A DNA stretch of 64,000 nt, taken from assembly GCA_945273835.1 (NCBI GenBank), contig CALYPL010000005.1:1-64000 (forward strand). Direction: 5' to 3'. The notes below the pieces were generated by a model. The model saw only the letters and a program-made list of their open reading frames with translations, had not been told where the DNA came from and ran no database searches. Source of the DNA: an uncultured Dysgonomonas sp. (GTDB lineage: Bacteria; Bacteroidota; Bacteroidia; Bacteroidales; Dysgonomonadaceae). Position numbers and translations under genes: made by a program. Position 1 is the stretch's first letter; every line of letters starts with the position of its first letter. Positions 18,237-27,775 of this stretch are shown here, piece by piece.

Positions 18237-18899
18237 ATGGATCAAAACAAATTCGGTATAAGCAATTCTATTCCTCCTGTTACTTTGAATATCATACTAA
18301 TAAGTTTGATACTTTTATTAGCTGATATGTTTTTACCACAAGTAAACGGGCAAATATCGATACTGAAACATTTTCTGGCCTTATTTTCTATCAATTTCTC
18401 AAATTTTGTCCCCACAGATCACTTTATGCCTCACCAACTCATAACATATATGTTTATGCATGAAGGGTTCTCGCATTTCTTTTTCAATATGTTCGGCGTT
18501 TTTATGTTCGGCCGCACTTTAGAAACAATCTGGGGCGGTAAAAAGTTTTTACTTTTCTATATTTTAGCAGGTATTGGAGCGGGATTGACTCAATTAATAA
18601 TCAGTTATATAACTGGAAACCCTTCTATCACTATAGGCGCATCTGGCGCTGTATTTGGTATATTAGTAGCTTTTGGAATGCTATTTCCAAATTCGGAACT
18701 TTTTATTATACCTTTTCCCTTCCCAATTAAAGCTAAATGGTTTGTTATTGGCTATGGAGTTTTTGAATTAATTTTAGGGGTGTCAAGTAGGGTTAATGAT
18801 AATGTTGCCCACTTTGCGCATATCGGAGGTCTTATTACTGGATTTCTAATTGTTTTTTACTGGAAAAAGAGCGGAAAAATTTATGATCAACGTTGGTGA
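18237..18899 (+). CDS. Rhomboid intramembrane serine protease (first of two)
   Basis: A 220-residue, six-to-seven-helix rhomboid that cleaves transmembrane substrates inside the inner membrane. The catalytic site is complete: Ser136 in GASGAVFG and His195 in AHIGG. The oxyanion pair H80-xxx-N84 (SHFFFNMFG) is also present. The gene overlaps the next rhomboid by 17 bp. It is the promoter-proximal gene of a three-gene unit. Confidence 0.92.
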   Translation: MDQNKFGISNSIPPVTLNIILISLILLLADMFLPQVNGQISILKHFLALFSINFSNFVPTDHFMPHQLITYMFMHEGFSHFFFNMFGVFMFGRTLETIWGGKKFLLFYILAGIGAGLTQLIISYITGNPSITIGASGAVFGILVAFGMLFPNSELFIIPFPFPIKAKWFVIGYGVFELILGVSSRVNDNVAHFAHIGGLITGFLIVFYWKKSGKIYDQRW

Positions 18900-19764
18900 T
18901 AATCTGAAAATACAGTTTAAGCAAAGAGGTATATTGATACAATTAATTATAATCAATATATCTGTTTTCCTTATAGTTACGATTATAGGGCTTATAACCA
19001 AATTGTGCAAATTAGAATCTCTTCACCTCATCAATTATCTTGGTGTACCTTCGGATTTGTCTTTTCTTCTGTCTCGTCCTTGGACGCCTCTTACATATAT
19101 GTTTGTCCATGCCGAACCTTTTCATATTCTTTTCAATATGCTTTTTTTATATTGGTTCGGGCAATTTTTTTTAATTTATTTCACACCTCGGAATTTAGGT
19201 AGTTTATATATTTTAGGAGGCTTAAGTGGTGCTGCGGTTTACATTTTAGCATTCAATCTTATACCTTATTACATCGATATGGGCAATTTGCCTCTGATCG
19301 GAGCTTCGGCTTCGGCCACAGCAATCATGTTTGCCGCCGCTTGTTATAATCCTAACGCTGAAGTTAATTTATTTTTTACTTTCCGCGTCAAAATAATTTA
19401 TATTGCTCTATTTATATTTGCCGTTGATTTTATATCGCTGGCAAGCGAAAATAATCCGGGCGGACATATTGCACATATCGGAGGAGCTTTACTTGGATAT
19501 ATATTTGCCAGAGAGTATTCTAAAGGAAAAGATATAACTCGATGGATGAGCAATTTAATAGATTGGTTAACAAATTTGCTTAAATCAAAGCCATCTGCGA
19601 TGAAGGTTAAATATAAGCGTAACGAAACTGATTATGAGTATAATCGAAGAAAGCATAATGATATGGAAGAAATAGACCATATTTTAGATAAAATCAAAGC
19701 ATCAGGATATAACAGTCTTACTTCGGACGAAAAAAAACGCTTATTTGATGCCGGAAAAAAATAA
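18883..19764 (+). CDS. Rhomboid-family protein with altered GxSG motif (second of two)
   Basis: About 293 residues from ATG 18883, inside the end of the first rhomboid. The six-helix rhomboid core is present, with H81-xxx-N85 (FHILFNMLF) and His198 in AHIGG. The serine motif reads GAS-A-SA (Ser142) instead of the usual GASG. A hydrophilic, basic C-terminal tail of about 80 residues extends past the membrane core and ends SDEKKRLFDAGKK. Proteolytic activity is likely but not certain. It overlaps the EEP gene by 17 bp, so translation is probably coupled. Confidence 0.85.
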   Translation: MINVGDNLKIQFKQRGILIQLIIINISVFLIVTIIGLITKLCKLESLHLINYLGVPSDLSFLLSRPWTPLTYMFVHAEPFHILFNMLFLYWFGQFFLIYFTPRNLGSLYILGGLSGAAVYILAFNLIPYYIDMGNLPLIGASASATAIMFAAACYNPNAEVNLFFTFRVKIIYIALFIFAVDFISLASENNPGGHIAHIGGALLGYIFAREYSKGKDITRWMSNLIDWLTNLLKSKPSAMKVKYKRNETDYEYNRRKHNDMEEIDHILDKIKASGYNSLTSDEKKRLFDAGKK

Positions 19765-20899
19765 TAAATGGACATTCGGACGCATCATCGGCAGCACGCT
19801 GACCGCAATTATTTTCGCCCTGAATATTATTGCTATTATTGCTCTATTTATATCCATTTCAGCATGGTATATTCCCCCTTATAAAAATGTTATTCCGGCA
19901 TATCTTGGACTTGCATTTCCTTTTATATTAGGGGTTAATGTCTTGTTTTTGTTATTTTGGCTGGTGTTTTTCAAATGGAAATTGTTGTTAGTCGATCTGA
20001 TCGTTTTGTTATTATGCTGGTCTCCGATATCCACTTATTTCCCGATTCACAAAAAAGTAAATACTGTCCCTGAAGACTGCTTTAAAATTTTATCTTATAA
20101 TGTCAGAGGTTTTAATTGGTTGACTGGTAATGAGGCACGCAGCAATCCTATCTTCACCTATTTGAATAATAGTGGAGCTGATATTATCTGCTTGCAAGAG
20201 TTTGTGATGTATACTCAAAAGACAACCAGTAAAAGCGGTATTATCACAATCCAAGAAATAGACGAGCTTCTTAGCGAATACCCTTATCGTTCGATTGTAA
20301 AATTTGAGAATACCGGAAGTAAATACACTTTCGGGGTAGCTTGTTATTCTAAATTTCCGATCCTTAAAACAACAGAGATTCCTATTCAAAGCACTACGAA
20401 TGGATCGGTCTTATATGATATACGTATGGGAGACAGAGTGATAAGTCTGATAAATAATCATTTAGAATCTAACAGAATCACGTCTGCCGACAAAGAACTT
20501 TATCGAAATTTCCTTGAAAAGAAAGATCGTGAACAACTTGATACTGTTACAAACAACATCAAGGAACGTTTAGGGGTTGCTTATCATACCAGATCTTTTC
20601 AGGCTGATATGATAGCACACTGGATTGAAAACCGTAAGACTAATGCAACCATTGTTTGCGGCGATTTTAATGATACCCCGATATCTTATACTTATAAGAC
20701 AATTAGAGGAACAAGTTTGATGGATTCTTTCGCCGAAACAGGTTTAGGGCAAGGGATAACTTATAACGAAAATATGTTTTGGTTCAGAATAGACTTTATT
20801 CTCTACTCCCGCAATATCGAATCATTTAATTGTACGGTTGATAAGATTATGTATTCTGACCACTACCCTATCTATTCATATCTACGGTTCAAAAATTAA
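19748..20899 (+). CDS. Membrane-anchored endonuclease/exonuclease/phosphatase-family protein
   Basis: About 383 residues from ATG 19748. Three hydrophobic helices fill residues 10-100. An EEP domain follows with its catalytic landmarks: ILSYNVRGFN, CLQEFV, INNHLES, VCGDFNDTP and the terminal SDHYPI. The family hydrolyses phosphodiesters or phosphomonoesters of nucleic acids, inositol phosphates or lipids. The domain is probably periplasmic after the third helix. It is the last gene of the overlapping rhomboid unit, and its stop is 4 bp from the convergent DUF3108 gene. Confidence 0.88.
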   Translation: MPEKNNKWTFGRIIGSTLTAIIFALNIIAIIALFISISAWYIPPYKNVIPAYLGLAFPFILGVNVLFLLFWLVFFKWKLLLVDLIVLLLCWSPISTYFPIHKKVNTVPEDCFKILSYNVRGFNWLTGNEARSNPIFTYLNNSGADIICLQEFVMYTQKTTSKSGIITIQEIDELLSEYPYRSIVKFENTGSKYTFGVACYSKFPILKTTEIPIQSTTNGSVLYDIRMGDRVISLINNHLESNRITSADKELYRNFLEKKDREQLDTVTNNIKERLGVAYHTRSFQADMIAHWIENRKTNATIVCGDFNDTPISYTYKTIRGTSLMDSFAETGLGQGITYNENMFWFRIDFILYSRNIESFNCTVDKIMYSDHYPIYSYLRFKN

Positions 20900-20903
20900 A
20901 CTC

Positions 20904-21734
20904 TTAATTTTGTCCGATAGGATATTTATTTCCTTTGTAGGCTTTTAATATGGCACGTGTTGAACCGATTTTTAATTGCGAGTCAAGGCGCACGGGCATT
21001 CTGTTTTTATCGTTGGTTATATATACACGCATAGCCTCCTGCTTGTTGGTAAATGCATCGTCACTGATGCTTAGCACAAGCTTTATACATTCATAATTAA
21101 CTTTATTATTAGCTTTGATATTTTCGATTCCATCGTGTTCAATGACCATTTTAACTTTTTTACGTCCCGACATAAATTCAACATCAACATCATCACCTTT
21201 CTTCATTTTTGAATAATCAAGCGTACGGGCATACATCACAACGCTTGCCATATCGTAAATGCAGTTATTAGAGGTAAGATTATTATCGAATTTATCTTCA
21301 CCGTTCTTATGACGTTTTACATTTATATCTATTTTACCTCCTGCTGAATATGTGTAATTTACGGTTTCGTGAACATTATCTTTTCCTTCATGAGCATTTT
21401 TCACGTAAGCCAATGGAACTAATTCCTTGGTCATATAACTTATGAGTGTATCATTCAGTGTAAATAATTTCTGCACATTTCCGGTAGATTCAGCAATGAG
21501 CGATATTTTATAAACATTGGTATTGTTATATTTATCAGCCGTAGTACTTAATATTGACTTTCCGGCTTTAGTGTGGATTGGTCCGAATTTGGCATATAAA
21601 TCATATGTCATTTCCTCACCCGCCTGAAAATAGTCGTTTTTAATCTTACATTGTGCCGATAAGTCGTTGTTGAAGAATGTAAATACTAAAATAAATGTTG
21701 TAATAATTGATTTTAAATGTATAGTTCGTTTCAT
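20904..21734 (-). CDS. DUF3108 periplasmic protein
   Basis: About 276 residues from ATG 21734, where the basic stretch and signal peptide begin (MKRTIHLKSIITTFILVF). The mature part follows the DUF3108 pattern (FQAGEEMTYDLYAKFGPI, TKAGKSIL, NNCIYDMASVVMYARTLD, YITNDKNRMPVRLDSQLKIGSTRAILK). The predicted fold is a lipocalin-like beta-barrel in the periplasm. The function is unknown; an envelope or lipid-binding role is guesswork. It is transcribed after the Ig-like lipoprotein on the same strand. Confidence 0.82.
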   Translation of the reverse strand: MKRTIHLKSIITTFILVFTFFNNDLSAQCKIKNDYFQAGEEMTYDLYAKFGPIHTKAGKSILSTTADKYNNTNVYKISLIAESTGNVQKLFTLNDTLISYMTKELVPLAYVKNAHEGKDNVHETVNYTYSAGGKIDINVKRHKNGEDKFDNNLTSNNCIYDMASVVMYARTLDYSKMKKGDDVDVEFMSGRKKVKMVIEHDGIENIKANNKVNYECIKLVLSISDDAFTNKQEAMRVYITNDKNRMPVRLDSQLKIGSTRAILKAYKGNKYPIGQN

Positions 21735-21785
21735 TGTTAATGTGTTTTTATTTGTAATCAATTAATTATATTTATTAATAAAGGT

Positions 21786-23765
21786 TTAGTAACTATCGTT
21801 ACTCTGCGGATAAGCTCCTAATGGTTGGTTATTATTACGTCCATTTTGCCGCGCCCTTTGTTGTTTTTCTCTATCACGAACCTTGGCATCTCTTTCTTCA
21901 ATTTTTTTCAGACGCGCCTCTTTATCCTGAGGTTTGTTTTTGGTTATCTCCAACGGTTTTTGGTTAGCCAGATTATTAACATCAACCTGCCAAAATTCTT
22001 CTTTTTCAAAGAAAGCTTTCAATTCAAAATATTTATTATAATAACATACCATTTCTGGTTGTGTACCCGTATAATAATTCCCTGTATCCCATTTACCGTT
22101 TCCGTTAGAATCGAGAATAATTCGGGCATAATACTGTCCCGGTATTAGATCAATTATAATGGCGACACCATCTATCACATCAGCTTTCCGAACAGGTTTA
22201 TCAGATTTATCGAGCAACTCAATAAAAGCAGGTATAGAGTCGGGAATACCGCTTACATGAATGGCAAGTTTACTGTACTCTTCTTCTTTTTTAACTTTAA
22301 AATCCTGACTAAATTTATCGTTCCAATTTCCGTACAAGCCATGTATAGAAGCAGAATCTATTTGCAGTCTGTACTCTTCGCCATATTTCCAATTATGCGG
22401 AATAATGTATTTACGCGGGTTTAGAGTATCAGGCATAAACACGACATTGACATCTTTATATATACTGTCAACTTTCTGTTGTAATTTTACCTTTCCGTTC
22501 AACGAATCTTTTATAGGCTCGGAAAATTCAACATTGAGAACATTATATGTATCCCACATTGAACTGACATTCGATTTTACATTTAGAAAATCTATTTTCT
22601 TCGCATTTTCCTCATCATTCTTTTTCTTCTTATTATCCTTTTTCTCTTGCGTTCTAAGTGCCTTTAAAATAAAATTCAACGTGTCAGTTGCCATCAGATC
22701 ACGATTAAGCGTGTCCGTTTTTAAATACGAAACCTGAAGTTTCAAAGTATCCGTCTGTATTAATCGTGGATCTTTCAACCAATAAAAAATCGTGTCGTTG
22801 GTTGCATTATGTTCAACCACAGCCCAGTCTTTTTTCTCATCGAAATTCAGAACTTTAACTTCAGGCATATCGGTAGGCGCTCCGAAGTATAAAGCCAGTT
22901 TATCAGTCTGACGCTCATGCTTCTGAAGATACTTACGTTTGAAAGCTGATTTAAATGACCGCAAAACAATGTTGTCAGGCAAGAAACGGGAAAACTCATG
23001 CCTTACTACTGTATCTAATTTTGTCTTCTCCTTATCAAAAAACAAACTATCCATATGTTCATCTCTGACTGAATAAGGTTTAATGATGCTGTCATAAAAA
23101 GCAATCATCTGCGATGGGTTGTTATACAGATATTTACGGCTTACATCATCAAGAGCATACAATCGATATTTTCCAGGTGCAACACCTCTTATAGTAAATT
23201 CTCCAGTCTCGCTCGTACGAGATATACGCAAGAATTTTTGAGTTGTAAATGCTGAATCGGCAAGATTAGCATGCAATCCGACATATATTCCTTTAACAGG
23301 TTCAAGATTATCCGCCATCAGCACACGCCCTGATATAGATAATGAATCCACGACATCGCCGGTTGAAAATGAAAATGAAAAGTTCTCAAGCGGATTATTT
23401 TCATTATTATCCTGTATAGCGTCAGTAAAATCGACCGTATAAGTTGAGTTTGGAAGTAATGTATCACGCAATTCAACAGTAACTTTTTTATTTACAGCCC
23501 TTATTATCGGCATTTTTTGCTGTGGAGGCGTAACAATAATTTTTTCAGAAGGATCTTTAAGGATCACATTTTCATCAAAATAAATATTTATCTTATTTGA
23601 TTTAACGTTGGTCGATCCGGGAGCAGGAGTTATATTTACAACCTTAGGAGGATCAAAATCAGGTTCGCCACCTGTTGGAGACGATATGCTGGCACACGAC
23701 ACTACAAATAAGCTGCCGATAACAACAGCTGTTAAAGCAATATTTCTTTTGATAAATAATAACAT
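21786..23765 (-). CDS. Ig-like (Big_5) domain lipoprotein
   Basis: A 659-residue secreted protein with a lipobox (FVVSC, Cys near residue 24), so probably membrane-anchored. A bacterial Ig-like SbsA/Big_5 domain follows (about residues 38-130: PPKVVNITPAPGSTNVKSNK, IYFDENV, YTVDFTDAIQDNNENNPLENFSF split over several strands). A carboxypeptidase-regulatory-like beta-sandwich comes next (EFTIRGVAPGKYRLYALDD). The C-terminal tail is Lys/Arg/Asn/Gln-rich. Such proteins are widespread in Bacteroidota envelopes; their role is unknown. Confidence 0.82.
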   Translation of the reverse strand: MLLFIKRNIALTAVVIGSLFVVSCASISSPTGGEPDFDPPKVVNITPAPGSTNVKSNKINIYFDENVILKDPSEKIIVTPPQQKMPIIRAVNKKVTVELRDTLLPNSTYTVDFTDAIQDNNENNPLENFSFSFSTGDVVDSLSISGRVLMADNLEPVKGIYVGLHANLADSAFTTQKFLRISRTSETGEFTIRGVAPGKYRLYALDDVSRKYLYNNPSQMIAFYDSIIKPYSVRDEHMDSLFFDKEKTKLDTVVRHEFSRFLPDNIVLRSFKSAFKRKYLQKHERQTDKLALYFGAPTDMPEVKVLNFDEKKDWAVVEHNATNDTIFYWLKDPRLIQTDTLKLQVSYLKTDTLNRDLMATDTLNFILKALRTQEKKDNKKKKNDEENAKKIDFLNVKSNVSSMWDTYNVLNVEFSEPIKDSLNGKVKLQQKVDSIYKDVNVVFMPDTLNPRKYIIPHNWKYGEEYRLQIDSASIHGLYGNWNDKFSQDFKVKKEEEYSKLAIHVSGIPDSIPAFIELLDKSDKPVRKADVIDGVAIIIDLIPGQYYARIILDSNGNGKWDTGNYYTGTQPEMVCYYNKYFELKAFFEKEEFWQVDVNNLANQKPLEITKNKPQDKEARLKKIEERDAKVRDREKQQRARQNGRNNNQPLGAYPQSNDSY

Positions 23766-23784
23766 TACAATAGTTTAGTTTTAA

Positions 23785-23792
23785 CAAAAATA
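23785..23792 (-). promoter_or_regulatory. Bacteroidota -7 box for the lipoprotein-DUF3108 pair (TATTTTTG)
   Basis: CAAAAATA on the plus strand, 19 bp upstream of the lipoprotein ATG. Confidence 0.5.
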
Positions 23793-23960
23793 CAATGTTT
23801 TTGCAGATCACAACCCTCCATGTACATAAAATAGCTTAAAAGCACATACGGATTTTGCCCAATATGTTATCAAAAGCATTAATTATAAACGTTTTACACA
23901 AGTTATGTTAAGAAGATTTATATAGCAACACGATATAAAGCATCATATTGATTTATAATG

Positions 23961-23968
23961 TATTTTTG
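23961..23968 (+). promoter_or_regulatory. Bacteroidota -7 box for uvrB (TATTTTTG)
   Basis: An exact TAnnTTTG match, 24 bp before the uvrB ATG. No LexA-type palindrome was recognised nearby. Confidence 0.5.
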
Positions 23969-23992
23969 TATTCCAAATGCCAATATTAGAAT

Positions 23993-26008
23993 ATGGATTT
24001 CAATTTAAAATCTGCATACAAACCTACCGGAGATCAACCTGCTGCAATAGAAGCTTTGGCTGAAGGAGTTATCGAAGGTATACCATCACAAACATTACTC
24101 GGCGTAACAGGGTCAGGTAAAACATTTACGATTGCCAATGTTATAAAAAAAGTGAATAAACCTACGCTTGTGCTAAGTCATAATAAAACTTTGGCAGCAC
24201 AGCTTTATAGCGAGTTTAAAGGTTTTTTCCCTGATAATGCTGTCGAATATTTTGTCTCGTATTACGATTACTATCAGCCCGAGGCATATATTCCGTCTAC
24301 AAACACATATATAGAAAAAGACCTTTCCATCAACGATGAAATCGAAAAGATGAGATTGGCAACCACAACTTCATTGCTGTCAGGACGGCGTGATGTGCTC
24401 GTTGTATCATCAGTATCTTGTCTCTACGGTATGGGTAACCCCGAAGACTTTGAGAGTTCGACTATATCCATACACGTCGGACAGAAAATTGTTCGGGACG
24501 TATTTCTACGTGCGCTCGTTGACGGGTTATATTCCCGAAACGAGATTCAACCCGAACCGGGCAATTTCAGAGTAAAAGGCGATACTGTCGATATATTTTT
24601 GGCTTACGGCGATGCAATGGTTCGTGTTTTATTTTGGGGTGACGAAATTGAGAGCATTGAATGTTATGATCCGATTTCTAACGTTCTTATCGAGAAATAC
24701 AACGACTTCCGAATCTATCCCGCAAATCTGTTTATTACCACCAAAGAACGGATGGTCAGAGCCATAAGCGAAATTGAAATTGATCTTGGCAAACAAGTCG
24801 AGTTTTTCCAATCAATAGGTAAGCCTTTTGAAGCCAAACGTCTTTATGAACGTGTGACATATGATCTTGAAATGATACGTGAATTGGGACATTGTTCGGG
24901 TATTGAAAATTATTCACGTTACTTTGACAATCGTTTGCCGGGTACACGCCCTTTCTGCCTTTTGGACTTTTTCCCGAAAGATTTTCTACTCGTAATAGAC
25001 GAAAGTCACGTAACCATTCCGCAAATCAGAGCAATGTACGGCGGAGACCATTCCCGCAAAGAAAATCTGGTTGAATATGGTTTTAGATTACCTGCCGCTT
25101 TAGACAACCGCCCTCTGAAGTTTGAAGAATTTGAATCACTTGTACCTCAAACAATATACATTAGTGCTACTCCTGCCGATTATGAACTCATAAAATCGGA
25201 AGGTGTTGTTGTGGAACAGCTTATCCGTCCGACAGGTTTGCTTGATCCGCCTATTGACGTACGACCGAGCCTCAACCAAATCGATGATTTGATGGAAGAG
25301 ATACAACTCCGTATTGAAAGGAATGAGCGCACGCTCGTAACAACCCTTACCAAGCGCATGGCAGAAGAGTTGACAGACTATCTCACACAACACGGCATTA
25401 GCACAAGTTATATTCATTCTGATGTTGATACATTGGACAGAGTCAAGATTATGGATGATCTGCGAAGCGGTGAATTCGACGTTTTAGTCGGCGTCAATCT
25501 GTTGCGTGAAGGACTTGATTTGCCGGAAGTATCTCTTGTCGCCATTCTTGATGCTGACAAAGAAGGATTCTTACGTTCCCATCGTTCTCTGACGCAAACC
25601 GTTGGTCGAGCTGCCCGTAATGTGAATGGAAGAGTAATATTCTATGCTGATAAAATAACTGAAAGCATGGAAAAAACTATCAACGAAACCAATCGTCGAC
25701 GAGAAAAGCAGTTAGCCTATAATGAGGAACATAACATCACCCCTCAACAAGTAAAAAAGGCAAATGCATCGGTGTTCAGTACGCGAAATAAAGCCGAACA
25801 GGCTGCACCTAAAGAATATACCGAAACCGCTACGTTGAAGATGGTATCGGAAGATAAGGTCGAATATATGAGTAAAGATGAATTAAGGAAAGAAATTGAG
25901 CGTGCGAAGAAACAAATGGCCGCAGCTGTCAAAAAACTTGAGTTTTTGGAGGCAGCTCAATATCGTGACCGCATTTTAAAGCTGGAAGATCAACTTGAAA
26001 ATAAATAA
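23993..26008 (+). CDS. uvrB: Excinuclease ABC subunit B
   Basis: A 671-residue UvrB, the damage-verification helicase of nucleotide excision repair, which works with UvrA and then recruits UvrC. The Walker A GVTGSGKT, the beta-hairpin region YYDYYQPEAYIP, the Walker B-containing VIDESHV, the helicase blocks (VGVNLLREGLDLPEVSLVAILDADKEGFLRS, TQTVGRAARN) and the C-terminal UVR coiled coil (KKQMAAAVKKLEFLEAAQYRD) are all intact. uvrC lies 31 kb further along the window. A hairpin terminator follows. Confidence 0.97.
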   Translation: MDFNLKSAYKPTGDQPAAIEALAEGVIEGIPSQTLLGVTGSGKTFTIANVIKKVNKPTLVLSHNKTLAAQLYSEFKGFFPDNAVEYFVSYYDYYQPEAYIPSTNTYIEKDLSINDEIEKMRLATTTSLLSGRRDVLVVSSVSCLYGMGNPEDFESSTISIHVGQKIVRDVFLRALVDGLYSRNEIQPEPGNFRVKGDTVDIFLAYGDAMVRVLFWGDEIESIECYDPISNVLIEKYNDFRIYPANLFITTKERMVRAISEIEIDLGKQVEFFQSIGKPFEAKRLYERVTYDLEMIRELGHCSGIENYSRYFDNRLPGTRPFCLLDFFPKDFLLVIDESHVTIPQIRAMYGGDHSRKENLVEYGFRLPAALDNRPLKFEEFESLVPQTIYISATPADYELIKSEGVVVEQLIRPTGLLDPPIDVRPSLNQIDDLMEEIQLRIERNERTLVTTLTKRMAEELTDYLTQHGISTSYIHSDVDTLDRVKIMDDLRSGEFDVLVGVNLLREGLDLPEVSLVAILDADKEGFLRSHRSLTQTVGRAARNVNGRVIFYADKITESMEKTINETNRRREKQLAYNEEHNITPQQVKKANASVFSTRNKAEQAAPKEYTETATLKMVSEDKVEYMSKDELRKEIERAKKQMAAAVKKLEFLEAAQYRDRILKLEDQLENK

Positions 26009-26033
26009 GTTCTAAAGCAGTCTTTATGTTTGC

Positions 26034-26064
26034 AGGATTTGCAAAAGTGCATATCCTTTTTTTT
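26034..26064 (+). terminator. Rho-independent terminator after uvrB
   Basis: AGGAT-T-TGCA (26034-26043), loop AAAG, then TGCA-T-ATCCT (26048-26057) form a hairpin with one T-T mismatch. It runs into eight Ts. It ends 2 bp before the folP -7 box. Confidence 0.82.
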
Positions 26065-26066
26065 AC

Positions 26067-26074
26067 TAACTTTG
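26067..26074 (+). promoter_or_regulatory. Bacteroidota -7 box for folP-cdaA (TAACTTTG)
   Basis: An exact TAnnTTTG match, 30 bp before the folP ATG at 26105. It lies inside a longer in-frame extension of folP and argues that the extension is not translated. Confidence 0.6.
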
Positions 26075-26104
26075 GTATGTTTTATAACGTTATTTCTTCA
26101 TCAG

Positions 26105-26950
26105 ATGGCATATATGACTATAAACGTCAAAGGAAAATTATTGGACTTATCACATCCTGTCGTGATGGGTATACTCAATGTCACACCTGATTCTTTCTAC
26201 CAAAATAGCCGTAAACAGACTGAAAATGATATTGTAAAGCGTGTCGGGCAAATCATATCCGAAGGTGGAACAATTATAGACATAGGGGGGCAATCAAGTA
26301 ACCCTAAATCATCCCTACTTTCAGCCGAAGAAGAATTAGAGAGATTAAAACCTGCTCTAACAGCCATTAACCGTGAATTTCCCGAAGCCATACTTTCAGT
26401 TGATACTTTTTATGGCAAAGTAGCTGAAATTTGCGTAAATGAATATGGCGTTGCCATTGTAAATGATATTTCGGGCGGTGAAATTGACAAGAATATGTTT
26501 GAAACGGTTGCCCGTCTAAAAGTACCTTATGTTTTAATGCATATGCGTGGCACACCTCAAACCATGACGGCATTGACCGACTATAATAATCTTTTGCAAG
26601 AGATATTCTATTATTTTTCCGAAAAAACTGTTCATCTCAAACAGATGGGTGTTAACGATCTGATCATAGATCCCGGCTTTGGTTTCAGTAAAACATTGGA
26701 TCAGAATTATGAACTGATGGCAGCTTTACGAGGCTTCAAAATATTCGATGCTCCTATACTGGTCGGTATTTCAAGAAAAAGAATGATCTATAATTTAACC
26801 GAATCAAGTGCTGATGAAAGCCTGAACGGAACGACAGTGTTAAATACATTTGCTTTGCAAAACGGAGCTAATATATTGCGTGTACACGACGTTAAAGCCG
26901 CAGTTGAAGCAATCCGTATTACTGATAAATTAAACGAATATAAATTCTGA
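26105..26950 (+). CDS. folP: Dihydropteroate synthase
   Basis: About 281 residues from ATG 26105 (MAYMTINVKGK); a second ATG is at 26114. A frame-open extension from TTG 26030 contains the uvrB terminator and the folP promoter and is rejected. The enzyme joins para-aminobenzoate to a pterin pyrophosphate in folate synthesis. Conserved sites are present: MGILNVTPDSF, SVDTFYG, VNDISGG, IDPGFGFSKT, GISRKRM and LRVHDV. Loop 2 is odd: GGQSSNPK replaces the usual GG-ST-RPG, losing the Arg. cdaA follows after 7 bp. Confidence 0.93.
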   Translation: MAYMTINVKGKLLDLSHPVVMGILNVTPDSFYQNSRKQTENDIVKRVGQIISEGGTIIDIGGQSSNPKSSLLSAEEELERLKPALTAINREFPEAILSVDTFYGKVAEICVNEYGVAIVNDISGGEIDKNMFETVARLKVPYVLMHMRGTPQTMTALTDYNNLLQEIFYYFSEKTVHLKQMGVNDLIIDPGFGFSKTLDQNYELMAALRGFKIFDAPILVGISRKRMIYNLTESSADESLNGTTVLNTFALQNGANILRVHDVKAAVEAIRITDKLNEYKF

Positions 26951-26957
26951 TTGATTT

Positions 26958-27764
26958 ATGACCGAGAATTTTTCGATAAAAGATATAATTGATATACTTC
27001 TGGTCGCTATGCTTATGTACCAGTTGTATATTTTGGTCAGTAAGTCAGGGTCATTGTCAGCAATCTTCAAAGGGATTTTAGCATTTATCGTAATCTGGAT
27101 ATTAGTATCGTATGTCTTCGAAATGCGATTGCTTGGTGCTATATTCGACAAGTTTGTAAGTCTTGGACTTTTAGTACTTGTTGTTATTTTCCAAGACGAA
27201 ATTCGCCGTTTTCTAATGTCGTTAGGTTCACATAGCGCATTCAAATCAATCGCCCGCTTCTTCAAGTCTAAAGACACTTATGAGATATCCGATGCAATCA
27301 CAGCACCTATTATCAATGCTTGCGTAAATATGGCAAAAACCAAGACAGGTGCATTGTTGGTTATTGAAAAAGAAATTAAACTCGATGAATACGAAGAGAC
27401 AGGCGAACTGATAAACGCAAATGTAAGTACTCGTCTTATCGAAAATATATTCTTCAAAAATAGCCCTTTACACGATGGCGCAATGATAATTTCAAGCAAC
27501 AGAATCAAAGCAGCAGGATGTATTTTGCCGGTAGCTCAAAACACGGATATTCCAAAATATATGGGTTTACGTCATCGAGCAGCAATCGGCTTGACTCAAC
27601 AAACGGATGCCATGGTTATTGTTGTATCAGAAGAAAGGGGGAAAATATCTTTTGTAAATCAAGGCGAAATTATACCGAACGTATCGCCGGAACATTTGAA
27701 AAAATTATTGGCAGATTCTTTTCCTGACAAGTTGAATGTAGGAAAAACGGAATCGGAGTCATGA
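26958..27764 (+). CDS. cdaA: Diadenylate cyclase CdaA (c-di-AMP synthase)
   Basis: A 268-residue CdaA-type cyclase making cyclic di-AMP from two ATP. Three membrane helices occupy about residues 10-85. The DAC domain follows with the catalytic DGA at 173-175 (SPLHDGAMII) and RHR at 205-207 (GLRHRAAIG). The length is normal. In Firmicutes cdaA sits with cdaR and glmM; here it follows folP by 7 bp. A PgpH-like HD protein at 34.6-36.6 kb could degrade the product. Confidence 0.94.
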   Translation: MTENFSIKDIIDILLVAMLMYQLYILVSKSGSLSAIFKGILAFIVIWILVSYVFEMRLLGAIFDKFVSLGLLVLVVIFQDEIRRFLMSLGSHSAFKSIARFFKSKDTYEISDAITAPIINACVNMAKTKTGALLVIEKEIKLDEYEETGELINANVSTRLIENIFFKNSPLHDGAMIISSNRIKAAGCILPVAQNTDIPKYMGLRHRAAIGLTQQTDAMVIVVSEERGKISFVNQGEIIPNVSPEHLKKLLADSFPDKLNVGKTESES

Positions 27765-27775
27765 TTGATTTAACG

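Noticed and set aside
26030..26104. A hydrophobic leader on FolP.
   Set aside because: It translates the uvrB terminator and the folP promoter and starts with TTG.
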